Position numbers and translations under genes: made by a program | The notes under the pieces: generated by a model | Databases searched by the model: none | Told to the model about the DNA's origin: nothing | The model's input: the letters and a program-made list of their open reading frames with translations, nothing else | NCBI GenBank assembly: GCA_037044975.1 | Contig: JBAOIL010000038.1 | Coordinates: 434,001-498,000, forward strand | DNA length: 64,000 nt | Direction: 5' to 3' | From: JADLHS01 sp020848635 | GTDB taxonomy: Bacteria; Verrucomicrobiota; Verrucomicrobiia; Limisphaerales; JADLHS01 | Shown: positions 27,263 through 36,467 of the stretch, one piece after another | How the letters are laid out: every line of letters begins with the position of its first letter | How positions within the stretch are numbered: the first letter of the stretch is position 1

Positions 27263-28768
27263 ATGCCATTAAACTTCAAACTCAACCGCACCCAATGGCT
27301 GATTTGCGCCATCGCCGCGATCGGCTTTGCGTTCGACATATACGAGCTGCTCATGTTGCCGCTCATTATCAAGCCGGCCATCGCTGCGCTGAGCGCGCCG
27401 CTGGTCGAAGCACTGGTGCAAACGGGAACCCCCGCCGCCGACGCTGCCGCGCTCTGGACCCCGGGTGGCAAGATGTATGTGCAATGGGCGCGCACGCTCT
27501 TCTTCGTCCCGGCCCTCGCGGGCGGCGTGTTCGGTTTGCTCGGCGGCTATCTCACCGACCGGCTCGGTCGCCGGCGGGTACTCACGTTCAGCATTTTGCT
27601 CTACGCGGGTTCCGCCTGCGCGGCGGGTTATGCGACATCGCTGACTCAACTGCTCGTGTTCCGCTGCCTTGTGTTCATTGGCGTGTGCGTGGAATTCGTC
27701 GCCGCCGTGGCCTGGCTGGCGGAGTTGTTCCCCGACCGCGATCAGCGCGAAAAAGTGCTCGGCTACACGCAGGCGTTTTCCTCGTTTGGCGGGTTGCTGG
27801 TCGGCACGATGAACGTGCTCGCCGCGAGGATCGCGCTCGACCTGCCGGCGATTCATGGCGGTCACGAGGCGTGGCGTTACACGCTCATCTCCGGCATCAT
27901 TCCGGCAATCCCCCTCATTCTTATCCGCCCCTTCCTGCCGGAATCGCCAGCCTGGGAGCGCAAACGCGCCGCCGGCCAGCTTGAACGGCCCAGTCTCGCG
28001 GCTTTATTCAGCCCCGAACTATGGCGAACTACCGTGTTGACGACGCTGGTCTTTGCTGCGAGTTACGGCATTGCGTTCGGCGCGATCCAGCAACTCCCGC
28101 AAATTCTTGGCGCGCAGCGCGTCGGCACGCCGCAGGAAGCGGGGCACGCGGCCGTGATCGCGACCGCGAAAGCCGCCGTGGGCAAGGCCGCCGCCGCGGC
28201 CAAGGAAGCCGGTCAACCCGAACTGCCCGCCGGTAAGAAACGTCAGATTGCCAGCAACGCCTCCGATGAAGCCGTCGCCAAGGTGAGCCTTTGGCAGGAA
28301 GTGGGCGGATTGGTCGGCCGCTTCGTTTTCGCGATGATCGCCGTTCAAATCATCAGCCGCCGTCGGCTCTTGCGCGTGTTCCAGATCCCGGCGCTCATCC
28401 TCGTGCCGTTGTTCTTCTGGTGGGTTTCCACAAGGCTCGGCAACCCGGACTCGTTGCCCTGGATTAAGGTCGGTATTTTCATCGCCGGTTTCCTGGCGAT
28501 TGCCCAGTTCAGTTTCTGGGGCAATTATATCCCCCTCGTATTCCCGCTGCACCTGCGCGGCACCGGCGAAAGCTTCGCCGCGAATATTGGTGGACGTGTC
28601 CTCGGGACCGCGGCCGCGTGGATCACCCTCACCCTATCAGCCGCCACTCCGCCCAGCCCGGCGAAGATCGCCGTCGTCGGCGCATGCGTGGCTGGTGCCT
28701 ACACCCTCATTGGCGCGATCCTGACCCAGTGGTTGCCTGAGCCCAAGGAGCAAGCGGATGCGAAGTGA
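27263..28768 (+). CDS. MFS transporter with a long Ala/Lys-rich insertion
   Basis: 501-residue, about 12-TM major-facilitator protein. MPLNFKLNRTQWLICAIAAI and GFAFDIYELLMLPLIIKPAI form TM1 with an acidic substrate-region residue. The conserved loop 2-3 motif appears as GGYLTDRLGRRRVL. PALAGGVFGLLGG and FSSFGGLLVGTMNVLA lie in TM2 and TM5. In the second half, residues of about 285-350 (GHAAVIATAKAAVGKAAAAA and on) form a charged helical insert not usual in the family. The start ATG 27263 directly precedes TM1. The neighbour downstream encodes an adenylate-forming enzyme, hinting at transport of an organic acid, but this is only contextual. Confidence 0.85.
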   Translation: MPLNFKLNRTQWLICAIAAIGFAFDIYELLMLPLIIKPAIAALSAPLVEALVQTGTPAADAAALWTPGGKMYVQWARTLFFVPALAGGVFGLLGGYLTDRLGRRRVLTFSILLYAGSACAAGYATSLTQLLVFRCLVFIGVCVEFVAAVAWLAELFPDRDQREKVLGYTQAFSSFGGLLVGTMNVLAARIALDLPAIHGGHEAWRYTLISGIIPAIPLILIRPFLPESPAWERKRAAGQLERPSLAALFSPELWRTTVLTTLVFAASYGIAFGAIQQLPQILGAQRVGTPQEAGHAAVIATAKAAVGKAAAAAKEAGQPELPAGKKRQIASNASDEAVAKVSLWQEVGGLVGRFVFAMIAVQIISRRRLLRVFQIPALILVPLFFWWVSTRLGNPDSLPWIKVGIFIAGFLAIAQFSFWGNYIPLVFPLHLRGTGESFAANIGGRVLGTAAAWITLTLSAATPPSPAKIAVVGACVAGAYTLIGAILTQWLPEPKEQADAK

Positions 28769-28774
28769 GTTCAA

Positions 28775-28969
28775 CGACCGCCCTCACCTTGACCCTCGCC
28801 CCCGGGGAGAGGGCACTGCTAGGTGCGTCATTCGCAATTCTGTTCGTCGCAGTTGCAACCACCGCGCCTCCGCACTTTGCTGGGTAACTCCCTCCAATCT
28901 GAACGCACCCGAAGCCACCCGAGACCGGCGACGGATTCTCCCTCTCCCGAAGGTGAGGGTGGACGTCAC
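28775..28969. repeat. REP-doublet-like element, copy C
   Basis: The left arm (28775-28813) reads CGACCGCCCTCACCTTGACC then CTCGCCCCCGGGGAGAGGG. The inverted right arm (28938-28969) reads CTCCCTCTCCCGAAGGTGAG then GGTGGACGTCAC. The arms match copies A and B; the roughly 125-bp interior does not. It fills almost the whole gap between the MFS and the adenylate-forming gene, and could act as a hairpin in a shared transcript. Confidence 0.72.
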
Positions 28970-28997
28970 TTTCTCAAACTAACTTTTTGAACACCCT

Positions 28998-30074
<1,077 letters not shown>

Positions 30075-30168
30075 CTGTTACGGGACAACCTTAACCATTC
30101 GGTTGTTCTTGGATTCCTCCACTTTGCGCCTTTGCCTCTTCGCGTCTTTACGTTAAAACCTCGGCGCA

Positions 30169-31314
30169 ATGTTTGAACTTCTGAAGACCGACGCGCAATC
30201 AAAAGCGCGGCTGGGACGATTGACGACGACGCATGGTGTGGTGGATACGCCGGTGTTTATGTCCGTGGGCACGCAAGGCAGCGTGAAGGCAATTGACCCG
30301 CGCGAGTTGCGCGAGATGGGCACGCAAATCATCCTCGGCAACACGTATCATCTTAACATCCGCCCCGGCCTCGACATCATCCGCGCGGCGGGCGGGCTGC
30401 ATCGGTTCATCAATTGGGACCTGCCCATCCTCACGGACAGCGGCGGCTTTCAGGTCTTCAGCCTTGCGAAAATTCGCAAGATCAAGACGCACGGGGTCGA
30501 GTTTCGCTCGCATGTGGACGGCTCGCTGTTGTTTCTTGGACCAAAAGAGGCGATGGAAATCCAGCGGACCCTTGGTTCGGACATCGCCATGGCGTTCGAC
30601 GAGTGTCCGCCGCACGACGCCCCCGCAAAGGAGCAACGGCTGGCCGTCGAGCGCACGATCCGCTGGGCGCGCGAGTGTCGCGAGCAACCGCGCGCGGAGG
30701 GGCAACTCGTGTTCGGCATCTGTCAGGGCGGAAGCAACGCGGTGTTGCGCGAGGAATGTGCCAGGGCACTTGTGGCGATGGAATTCGACGGCTACGCCAT
30801 CGGCGGCGTGAGCGTGGGCGAGCCGGAACCCGAAATGATGAAAGCCGTGGAACTGGCCGAGCCGTACCTGCCCGCGCCCAAGGCGCGTTACGCCATGGGC
30901 CTCGGCACCCCGGCGCAGATGGTGGAGTTGATCGCGCGTGGCGTGGACATGTTCGATTGTGTGCTGCCGACCCGCGTGGCGCGCAATGGCACCGCCTACA
31001 CGCGCAAGGGTGCGATCGGTCTGAAAGGCGCGGCTTACAAGGTGGACTTTGGACCGATCGAGGCGGGCTGCGCTTGCTTTGCGTGCCGCCATTTCACCCG
31101 CGCCTATTTGCGCCATTTGCTCCGCGTGAATGAAATCCTCGGCCTGCGGATGTTGAGCGTTCACAACTCCCACATGTATGTAAAGTTGATGGCCGACGTG
31201 CGCGCTGCCATCGCCGCGGGGACGTTCGGGGAGTTTCGCCGCGAGTTCATTGCCGGCTTTGTGCCGTCGCAGAAAATCTTATCGGCGCGGGTGGCGGCAA
31301 GCTTGGAGCGATAG
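30169..31314 (+). CDS. tgt: tRNA-guanine transglycosylase (queuine tRNA-ribosyltransferase)
   Basis: 381-residue enzyme that swaps guanine-34 for preQ1 in GUN-anticodon tRNAs, the queuosine pathway step that would act on the tRNA-Tyr(GTA) found at 61 kb. It has GDTPVFMSVGTQGSVKAI-like N-terminal strands, TDSGGFQVFSLAKIRKI, AMAFDECPPHDAP and GICQGGSN. Also present are GGVSVGEPEPEMM, YAMGLGTPAQMVELIARGVD and the zinc site CACFACRHFTRAYLRHLL with the later histidine in LSVHNSHMY. Length and motif order are normal. The start ATG 30169 gives MFELLKTDAQSKARLG. Confidence 0.96.
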   Translation: MFELLKTDAQSKARLGRLTTTHGVVDTPVFMSVGTQGSVKAIDPRELREMGTQIILGNTYHLNIRPGLDIIRAAGGLHRFINWDLPILTDSGGFQVFSLAKIRKIKTHGVEFRSHVDGSLLFLGPKEAMEIQRTLGSDIAMAFDECPPHDAPAKEQRLAVERTIRWARECREQPRAEGQLVFGICQGGSNAVLREECARALVAMEFDGYAIGGVSVGEPEPEMMKAVELAEPYLPAPKARYAMGLGTPAQMVELIARGVDMFDCVLPTRVARNGTAYTRKGAIGLKGAAYKVDFGPIEAGCACFACRHFTRAYLRHLLRVNEILGLRMLSVHNSHMYVKLMADVRAAIAAGTFGEFRREFIAGFVPSQKILSARVAASLER

Positions 31315-31416
31315 TGGCACGCCTTGCTTGCACCGCGTAAACGCAGCTAGGCCGCTTGTGACCACCACCGGTCCTGGTTAATCGCTTGCGTCAACGAAGC
31401 GACTGTTCCAGTCTGA

Positions 31417-32862
31417 ATGCTGATGAAATCGGTCGCAATCATTGGCGGAGGCATAACCGGGTTGACCGCGGCGTTTTACCTCCAACGCCGCGGCGTGCCC
31501 GTCACGGTCTATGAAGCGACTGGACGCGTTGGGGGCGTGATTCAATCACTGCGCCGCGATGGCTACCTCGCGGAGTTCGGCCCCAACACCATCCTCGAAA
31601 CTTCGCCGAAGATAGCCGATCTCATCCGCGACGCCGGTTTGGAATCGCACAAACTCAATCCCGATCCTAAAGCCGAAGCGCGTTACGTTGTCCGTTATGG
31701 CCGCCCCGTCGTCATGCCGGGTTCGCCGTTGGGATTCTTCAGCACGGATCTTTTTTCGTACAAGGCCAAACTTGCCGTGCTGCGCGAACCGTTTGTCTCG
31801 CCGCGGCGGGATGGCGGGGAAGAAAGCATCGCGCAATTTGTGATCCGGCGATTCAATCAGGAATTCCTCGACCACGCCATTGACGCACTGGTCGGCGGCA
31901 TTTACGCCGGCGACCCTTATCGTCTCTCCGTGACGCACGCCTTTCCCAAACTCAAGGCGCTGGAGGACAATTACGGTTCGATGATCAAAGGCCAGATCTT
32001 CGGCGTCCGCGAGCGCAGGCGGCGCGGCGAAATCGCGAAAGACCGCGCGCCCAAATTCTCGTTCGATGAGGGCTTGCAGGTGTTGCCGGACACTCTCCGC
32101 ACGCATCTCGGTTCGGCGGTTCGATTGAACACGGCAGTCATCAGGCTCACCCAGGCCGCCGAGGGTTGGTTGCTTGACCTCCAGGAGGCCGGCGGCGGAG
32201 CGCGCGCCGAGCATGGTGCGGTGATCTTTTGTGGCACCGCCCCGAGGCTCGCGGAATTGGAAATCAACTGCGGTCGGGCCGCGCTGCCGCGCGAACCTGA
32301 ATTTGGGGCGCCGCCGCCGCCCCCCGCTGCCAAACTAAACCTTTCGCCGTTCTCCGAAATCCGCTATCCGCCCGTCGCCAGCGTCGTGCTCGGTTTTCGT
32401 CGCGAAGACGTGGTGCATCCGTGTGCGGGTTTTGGCATGTTGATCCCCAAGATCGCCGGTTTCAAAAGCCTCGGCACGCTCTTTTCCTCCTCACTGTTCC
32501 CGAATCGCGCGCCCGCCGGCCATCTCACGCTCACGACTTACGTTGGCGGCGAGCGTTATCCGGAGCTCGCCGCGCTGCCGGAAGATAAGCTCGCCGCGCT
32601 CGTGGGCGAAGACCTGCGCGGGCTGCTCGGGGTGCGCGGCCAACCCACATTCCAACATTGCGTTTTCTACCCGAAAGCCATCCCGCAATACAACGTCGGC
32701 TACGGACGCTTCAAAGATCTGATGACGAAGATCGAGGCCGAAACACCCGGCTTTTTTCTCGCGGGCCACTATCGCGACGGCGTTTCGTTGAGTGATTCCA
32801 CCCTGGCGGGAATAAATATCGTCGAACGAGTCGAAAGGTTCGTGACGACCGGGGTGACTTGA
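31417..32862 (+). CDS. hemG: Oxygen-dependent protoporphyrinogen oxidase
   Basis: 481-residue FAD enzyme that oxidises protoporphyrinogen IX to protoporphyrin IX (also called hemY in this non-menaquinone form). The N-terminal dinucleotide fold reads VAIIGGGITGLTAAFYLQRR and is followed by EATGRVGGVIQSLRRDGYLA, the FAD-ribose motif. NTILETSPKIADLI, LVGGIYAGDPYRLSVTHAFP and the C-terminal GVSLSDSTLAGINIVERV are typical. It is the first of four heme genes on the same strand; the following gap holds a long imperfect hairpin. ATG 31417 or 31423 could be used. Confidence 0.93.
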   Translation: MLMKSVAIIGGGITGLTAAFYLQRRGVPVTVYEATGRVGGVIQSLRRDGYLAEFGPNTILETSPKIADLIRDAGLESHKLNPDPKAEARYVVRYGRPVVMPGSPLGFFSTDLFSYKAKLAVLREPFVSPRRDGGEESIAQFVIRRFNQEFLDHAIDALVGGIYAGDPYRLSVTHAFPKLKALEDNYGSMIKGQIFGVRERRRRGEIAKDRAPKFSFDEGLQVLPDTLRTHLGSAVRLNTAVIRLTQAAEGWLLDLQEAGGGARAEHGAVIFCGTAPRLAELEINCGRAALPREPEFGAPPPPPAAKLNLSPFSEIRYPPVASVVLGFRREDVVHPCAGFGMLIPKIAGFKSLGTLFSSSLFPNRAPAGHLTLTTYVGGERYPELAALPEDKLAALVGEDLRGLLGVRGQPTFQHCVFYPKAIPQYNVGYGRFKDLMTKIEAETPGFFLAGHYRDGVSLSDSTLAGINIVERVERFVTTGVT

Positions 32863-32863
32863 T

Positions 32864-32938
32864 CTTAGTCTTCTGCTTAATCTTGATCACCGTTTCTGAA
32901 GGGGAGCGATCAAGGTGAAGATTATGACTAAGACTAAG
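32864..32938. promoter_or_regulatory. Long imperfect inverted repeat between hemG and hemH
   Basis: The left arm (32864-32888) has CTTAGTCTT and TAATCTTGATC. The right arm (32908-32938) has GATCAAGG, AAGATTA and AAGACTAAG. They pair in three blocks around a loop of about 19 bases. It starts two bases after the hemG stop and ends 18 before hemH. There is no T-run afterwards, so it is not a standard terminator; it may be an RNA-processing or stability element within the heme operon. Confidence 0.5.
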
Positions 32939-32955
32939 AACGGATTCACGACCGC

Positions 32956-33972
32956 ATGAGCAAGGGCATTTTGCTGGTCAACCTCGGTTCGCCCACTTCC
33001 CCGTCCGTTCCGGACGTGCGGCGTTACCTGAATGAATTTCTGATGGACGGTCGCGTGATTGACGTGGCGTGGCCGTTACGCCGCCTGCTGGTCGGGGTCA
33101 TTCTGATCAATCGCCCGAAAGAGTCGGGACACGCTTACGAGAAAATCTGGACCAAAGACGGCTCGCCGCTGGTGGTCACGAGCAAGCATCTCCGAGCCGC
33201 GTTGGAAAAACGCGTGACTGCGCCGATCGAACTGGGGATGCGGTATCAGAATCCATCCATCGAATCCGCGGTGAAAAGTCTCGCCGCAAAAGGCGTGAAT
33301 GACGTCCTGCTCATCCCGCTGTTCCCGCATTACGCCATGTCGAGCTACGAAACGGCCGTCGTTCGGGTTCGCGAGCTGGCGGCGGAATATGCTCCCCAGA
33401 TGAAAGTGACAGTGCAGCCGCCGTATTACAATACGCCCGATTTCATCGCCGCCCTGGTCGCGAGTGCCGCGGATTTCTTAAAGCAGGACTACGATCATCT
33501 GCTATTCAGCTATCACGGCATTCCGGAGCGGCATCTGCGCAAGTCTGATCCCACCGGCTGCCATTGCCTGAAGGTTGAGAACTGCTGCGAAGTGGCAAGC
33601 CCGTCGCATGCGGTTTGTTACCGCGCGCAGTGTTTCGCCACCACGGCGGCCTTCGTGAAACTGGCCGGCGTGCCGAAAGCGAAGTATTCTGTCTCGTTCC
33701 AATCGCGTCTCGGCCGAGACCCATGGCTGAAGCCATATACCGATTACGAGTTGGTGCGCCTGGCACAGGAAGGGAAGAAGAAGATGCTCGTAATCTGCCC
33801 GGCGTTTGTTTCCGACTGCCTGGAAACCATTGAGGAAATCGGGATGCGCGGCTGCGAAGACTTCCTGGCCGCCAGCGGCAAGGAATTCACCCGCATTCCT
33901 TGCATGAACGAACATCCGCTTTGGATCGCCGCGCTGGAAAACATGGCGAACGCCTTCCTTCAAAAACCATGA
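32956..33972 (+). CDS. hemH: Ferrochelatase
   Basis: 338-residue enzyme that inserts ferrous iron into protoporphyrin IX, the last heme step. GILLVNLGSPTSPSVPDVRR is the N-terminal family signature. YAMSSYETAV and LLFSYHGIPERHLRKSDPTG (His near residue 196, the metal-ligand and catalytic base) lie in the middle. SVSFQSRLGRDPWLKPYTD and VICPAFVSDCLETIEEIGM close the site. Cysteines in HCLKVENCCEV (about residues 205-214) are of interest because some bacterial ferrochelatases bind an Fe-S cluster, though the ligand set here is not established. Its stop overlaps hemE as ATGA. Confidence 0.95.
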   Translation: MSKGILLVNLGSPTSPSVPDVRRYLNEFLMDGRVIDVAWPLRRLLVGVILINRPKESGHAYEKIWTKDGSPLVVTSKHLRAALEKRVTAPIELGMRYQNPSIESAVKSLAAKGVNDVLLIPLFPHYAMSSYETAVVRVRELAAEYAPQMKVTVQPPYYNTPDFIAALVASAADFLKQDYDHLLFSYHGIPERHLRKSDPTGCHCLKVENCCEVASPSHAVCYRAQCFATTAAFVKLAGVPKAKYSVSFQSRLGRDPWLKPYTDYELVRLAQEGKKKMLVICPAFVSDCLETIEEIGMRGCEDFLAASGKEFTRIPCMNEHPLWIAALENMANAFLQKP

Positions 33973-35069
33973 GTGTCGCGATTACCAGCCGCCAACGCTT
34001 CCTGAACGCCTGCCATTGTCGCGCGAATGATCGCCCGCCCGTGTGGCTGATGCGCCAAGCCGGTCGGGCTTTACCCGAATATCGCAAGCTCAAGGAAACA
34101 TACACCTTTGTTCAACTCGTGCAGAATCCGGAACTGGCGGTGGAAGTCACATTGCAGCCTGTCCGCCGCTTCGGCTTTGACGCCGCGATTCTGTTCAGCG
34201 ACATCCTGGTTATCCCCGAAGCGATGGGGCAGACCTATCACTTCAAGGAAACAGGCGGGGTGGTCATGGATTTCGCCGTGCAGAGCAAGGCGGATATCGA
34301 GAAGCTTTCGGTTCATCAGGTTTGTGAGAAGTTGAGTTACGTGGACAAAGCCCTGCGCACGCTCCGCCAGAAACTTGGCGAGGAGACCGCACTCATTGGG
34401 TTCAGCGGTTCCCCCTGGACGCTGGCCACGTTTATGATGGAAGGCGCCAGCGTTCCAAAATACAGCCGGGCGCTTGCCTTGTTCCGTGAAGATCCGCGGA
34501 CCTATTTTGCTTTGGCTGAAAAACTGACCGCCGCCGTTACCGCATATTTGAAAATGCAAATCGCGGCGGGCGTGGATGCCTTGCAGCTCTTCGACAGCCA
34601 CGGTGGTCATTTAACTGCGGGTGAATTTCAAGAAGGGAGCGGCCGGTGGATGCGCGAGGTTGTCTCCGCCTTGGGAGCGCCGGTCTCCGGCCCGGCGGGT
34701 TCCGATAGCCGACCTCAGCGCAGCGGATCGGAAGCCGGCGCTCCGCCCATGATTGTCTTTTCTCTCGGCACGCATGGCAACTGGCCCGATCTCATCGCCA
34801 CCGGCGCCAGCGTTATCGGCATTGACTGGCAATCCTCACTGGTCGAAGCGCGCAAGCTCATCCCCGAAGGCATTGGTCTGCAGGGTAACCTTGCGCCCGC
34901 ATTGATGGTCGAAGCCACGCCGGAAGTGGTCGCGAATGAAACGCGCACCGTGCTCGAAGCCATGCGCGGTCGGGCGGGTCACATTTTCAATCTTGGCCAC
35001 GGTTTGACGCCCGGGGCCAAGTTGGAGAACATACAGAGCCTGGTGGACACAGTCCGCAGTTTTCGATGA
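33969..35069 (+). CDS. hemE: Uroporphyrinogen decarboxylase with an in-frame palindromic insertion
   Basis: 366-residue enzyme converting uroporphyrinogen III to coproporphyrinogen III. Motifs: RPPVWLMRQAGRALPEYRKL (substrate-binding loop), FSDILVIPEAMG with the catalytic aspartate, GFSGSPWTLATFMMEG, and LQLFDSHGGHL. The unusual part is residues of about 236-259, GAPVSGPAGSDSRPQRSGSE and onward, encoded by a 71-bp palindromic element that keeps the frame and resumes at MIVFSLGTHGNWPDL. The insert sits in a surface region between two barrel elements, so activity could survive. ATG 33969 overlaps the hemH stop, and its own stop overlaps hemN. The family is certain. Confidence 0.95.
   Translation: MSVAITSRQRFLNACHCRANDRPPVWLMRQAGRALPEYRKLKETYTFVQLVQNPELAVEVTLQPVRRFGFDAAILFSDILVIPEAMGQTYHFKETGGVVMDFAVQSKADIEKLSVHQVCEKLSYVDKALRTLRQKLGEETALIGFSGSPWTLATFMMEGASVPKYSRALALFREDPRTYFALAEKLTAAVTAYLKMQIAAGVDALQLFDSHGGHLTAGEFQEGSGRWMREVVSALGAPVSGPAGSDSRPQRSGSEAGAPPMIVFSLGTHGNWPDLIATGASVIGIDWQSSLVEARKLIPEGIGLQGNLAPALMVEATPEVVANETRTVLEAMRGRAGHIFNLGHGLTPGAKLENIQSLVDTVRSFR
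34674..34744. repeat. Palindromic element inside hemE
   Basis: 71 bp bounded by GGAGCGCCGGTCTCC and, inverted, GGAAGCCGGCGCTCC (15-bp terminal repeats with one mismatch). The inner part contains CTCAGCGCAGCGGATCGGA. The same core, CTCAACGCGCCGGATCGGA, occurs in the element inside pcnB at 38248-38314 (read on the minus strand). It is translated as part of HemE. Confidence 0.75.
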
Positions 35070-36442
35070 AGACACTTAAAGTAGATCTCGAGTTGGTGAA
35101 CAAATACAACGTGGCCGGGCCGCGCTACACCAGCTATCCGCCCGCGACTAAGTTCACCGACGCCGTGACGTGGGAGCAACTTGGCGCGAAGATTGAGGAG
35201 AACAACCGCAGTCCACGCGACCTCTCCATCTACTTTCACATTCCCTTCTGCGAAACCCTATGTTGGTTCTGCGGCTGCACTACGGTCATCACACTCAACC
35301 ACGACAAGGGCAAGGACTACATTGACTACCTTGGCCGCGAGGTCGCGAAGATGGCGACGCAGCTCAACCCTGCCCGCAAGGTTGTCCAACTGCATTTTGG
35401 GGGCGGCTCGCCCACGTTTCTGCGCCCCGACGAAATTCGTCGCCTCGGCGACATCATCCATAAGCATTTCAAGTTTTCGACGGACATTGAAGCTAGCGTG
35501 GAGGTTGACCCGCGCCGGCTCACGCGCGATCACCTGGTGGCGCTGCGCGAAGTGGGCTTCAACCGCGCCTCGATGGGCGTGCAAGATTTCAATCCCAAAG
35601 TGCAGGAGGCAATTCATCGCATCCAACCGCGCGCGATGACGCAGCAGGCTATTGATTGGATGCGCGAACTGGGCTACGGCTCGATCAATCTCGATCTCAT
35701 CTACGGTCTGCCGCATCAGACGCCCGAGACATTCAACGAAACGCTCGACACCGTGCTGGTGATGAAGCCCGACCGCCTCGCTGTGTTCAGCTACGCGCAC
35801 GTCCCGTGGATCAAGCCTTCGCAAAAGATCCTGGAGCAAAAGGTTCTACCCACGCCGGAAAGCAAGCTGAACGTCCTCAAGCTGGTCATCGAACGGCTCA
35901 CAACCAATGATCAATACGTCTATATCGGCATGGATCATTTCGCCCGGCCCAACGACGAACTCGCCGTAGCGCAGCGCAACAAGCAGTTGCAGCGGAATTT
36001 TCAGGGTTACAGCACGCGTGCCGGTTCGGACATTTACGCGTTCGGCATGTCCGGAGTTTCGCAAATCCCCGACGCCTACTGGCAGAACGAGAAGGAACTG
36101 CCGAAATATCAGGAAGCCGTGGATGCCGGACGCGTGCCGCTGCACAAGGCTTATTTGGTGACCGCCGAGGACAAGATCCGTCGCGAAGCCATCATGCGCA
36201 CGATGTGCGACCTCTCGCTCGACTTTGCTGCCATGTCCCAGAAACTCGGTATCAACTTCGAGCAGCATTTCGCCAGTGAACTTGCGTTGCTCGCACCATT
36301 TCAAGCGGATGGCCTGGTCAACCGTACGCCAACCGGACTTGAAGTCACGGATGCCGGACGCCTCTTCATCCGCAACATCGCGATGTGCTTTGACAACACC
36401 CTCGCGCCGTTGGGTGAACGACGACATTCCAAGACAATTTGA
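35066..36442 (+). CDS. hemN: Oxygen-independent coproporphyrinogen III dehydrogenase
   Basis: 458-residue radical-SAM enzyme that oxidatively decarboxylates coproporphyrinogen III without oxygen. YFHIPFCETLCWFCGCTTVI holds the CxxxCxxC cluster ligands Cys62, Cys66 and Cys69 plus the HemN-typical Cys71. VQLHFGGGSPTFL, EVDPRRLTRDHL, NRASMGVQDFNPKVQ and NLDLIYGLPHQTPETF follow in order. The C-terminal HemN domain contains YVYIGMDHFARPNDELA, the family's hallmark for true HemN rather than the heme chaperone HemW. It starts inside the hemE stop (ATGA). With hemG/Y, the cell has a mixed oxygen-dependent and oxygen-independent pathway. Confidence 0.96.
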   Translation: MKTLKVDLELVNKYNVAGPRYTSYPPATKFTDAVTWEQLGAKIEENNRSPRDLSIYFHIPFCETLCWFCGCTTVITLNHDKGKDYIDYLGREVAKMATQLNPARKVVQLHFGGGSPTFLRPDEIRRLGDIIHKHFKFSTDIEASVEVDPRRLTRDHLVALREVGFNRASMGVQDFNPKVQEAIHRIQPRAMTQQAIDWMRELGYGSINLDLIYGLPHQTPETFNETLDTVLVMKPDRLAVFSYAHVPWIKPSQKILEQKVLPTPESKLNVLKLVIERLTTNDQYVYIGMDHFARPNDELAVAQRNKQLQRNFQGYSTRAGSDIYAFGMSGVSQIPDAYWQNEKELPKYQEAVDAGRVPLHKAYLVTAEDKIRREAIMRTMCDLSLDFAAMSQKLGINFEQHFASELALLAPFQADGLVNRTPTGLEVTDAGRLFIRNIAMCFDNTLAPLGERRHSKTI

Positions 36443-36467
36443 GGATGTCGCGATTTTCCAGGAAGGC

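Noticed and set aside
31314..31331. Sigma-54-like TGGCACG followed by TTGC after tgt
   Set aside because: GG to GC spacing is 8 or 12, not 10, so it fails the strict rule.
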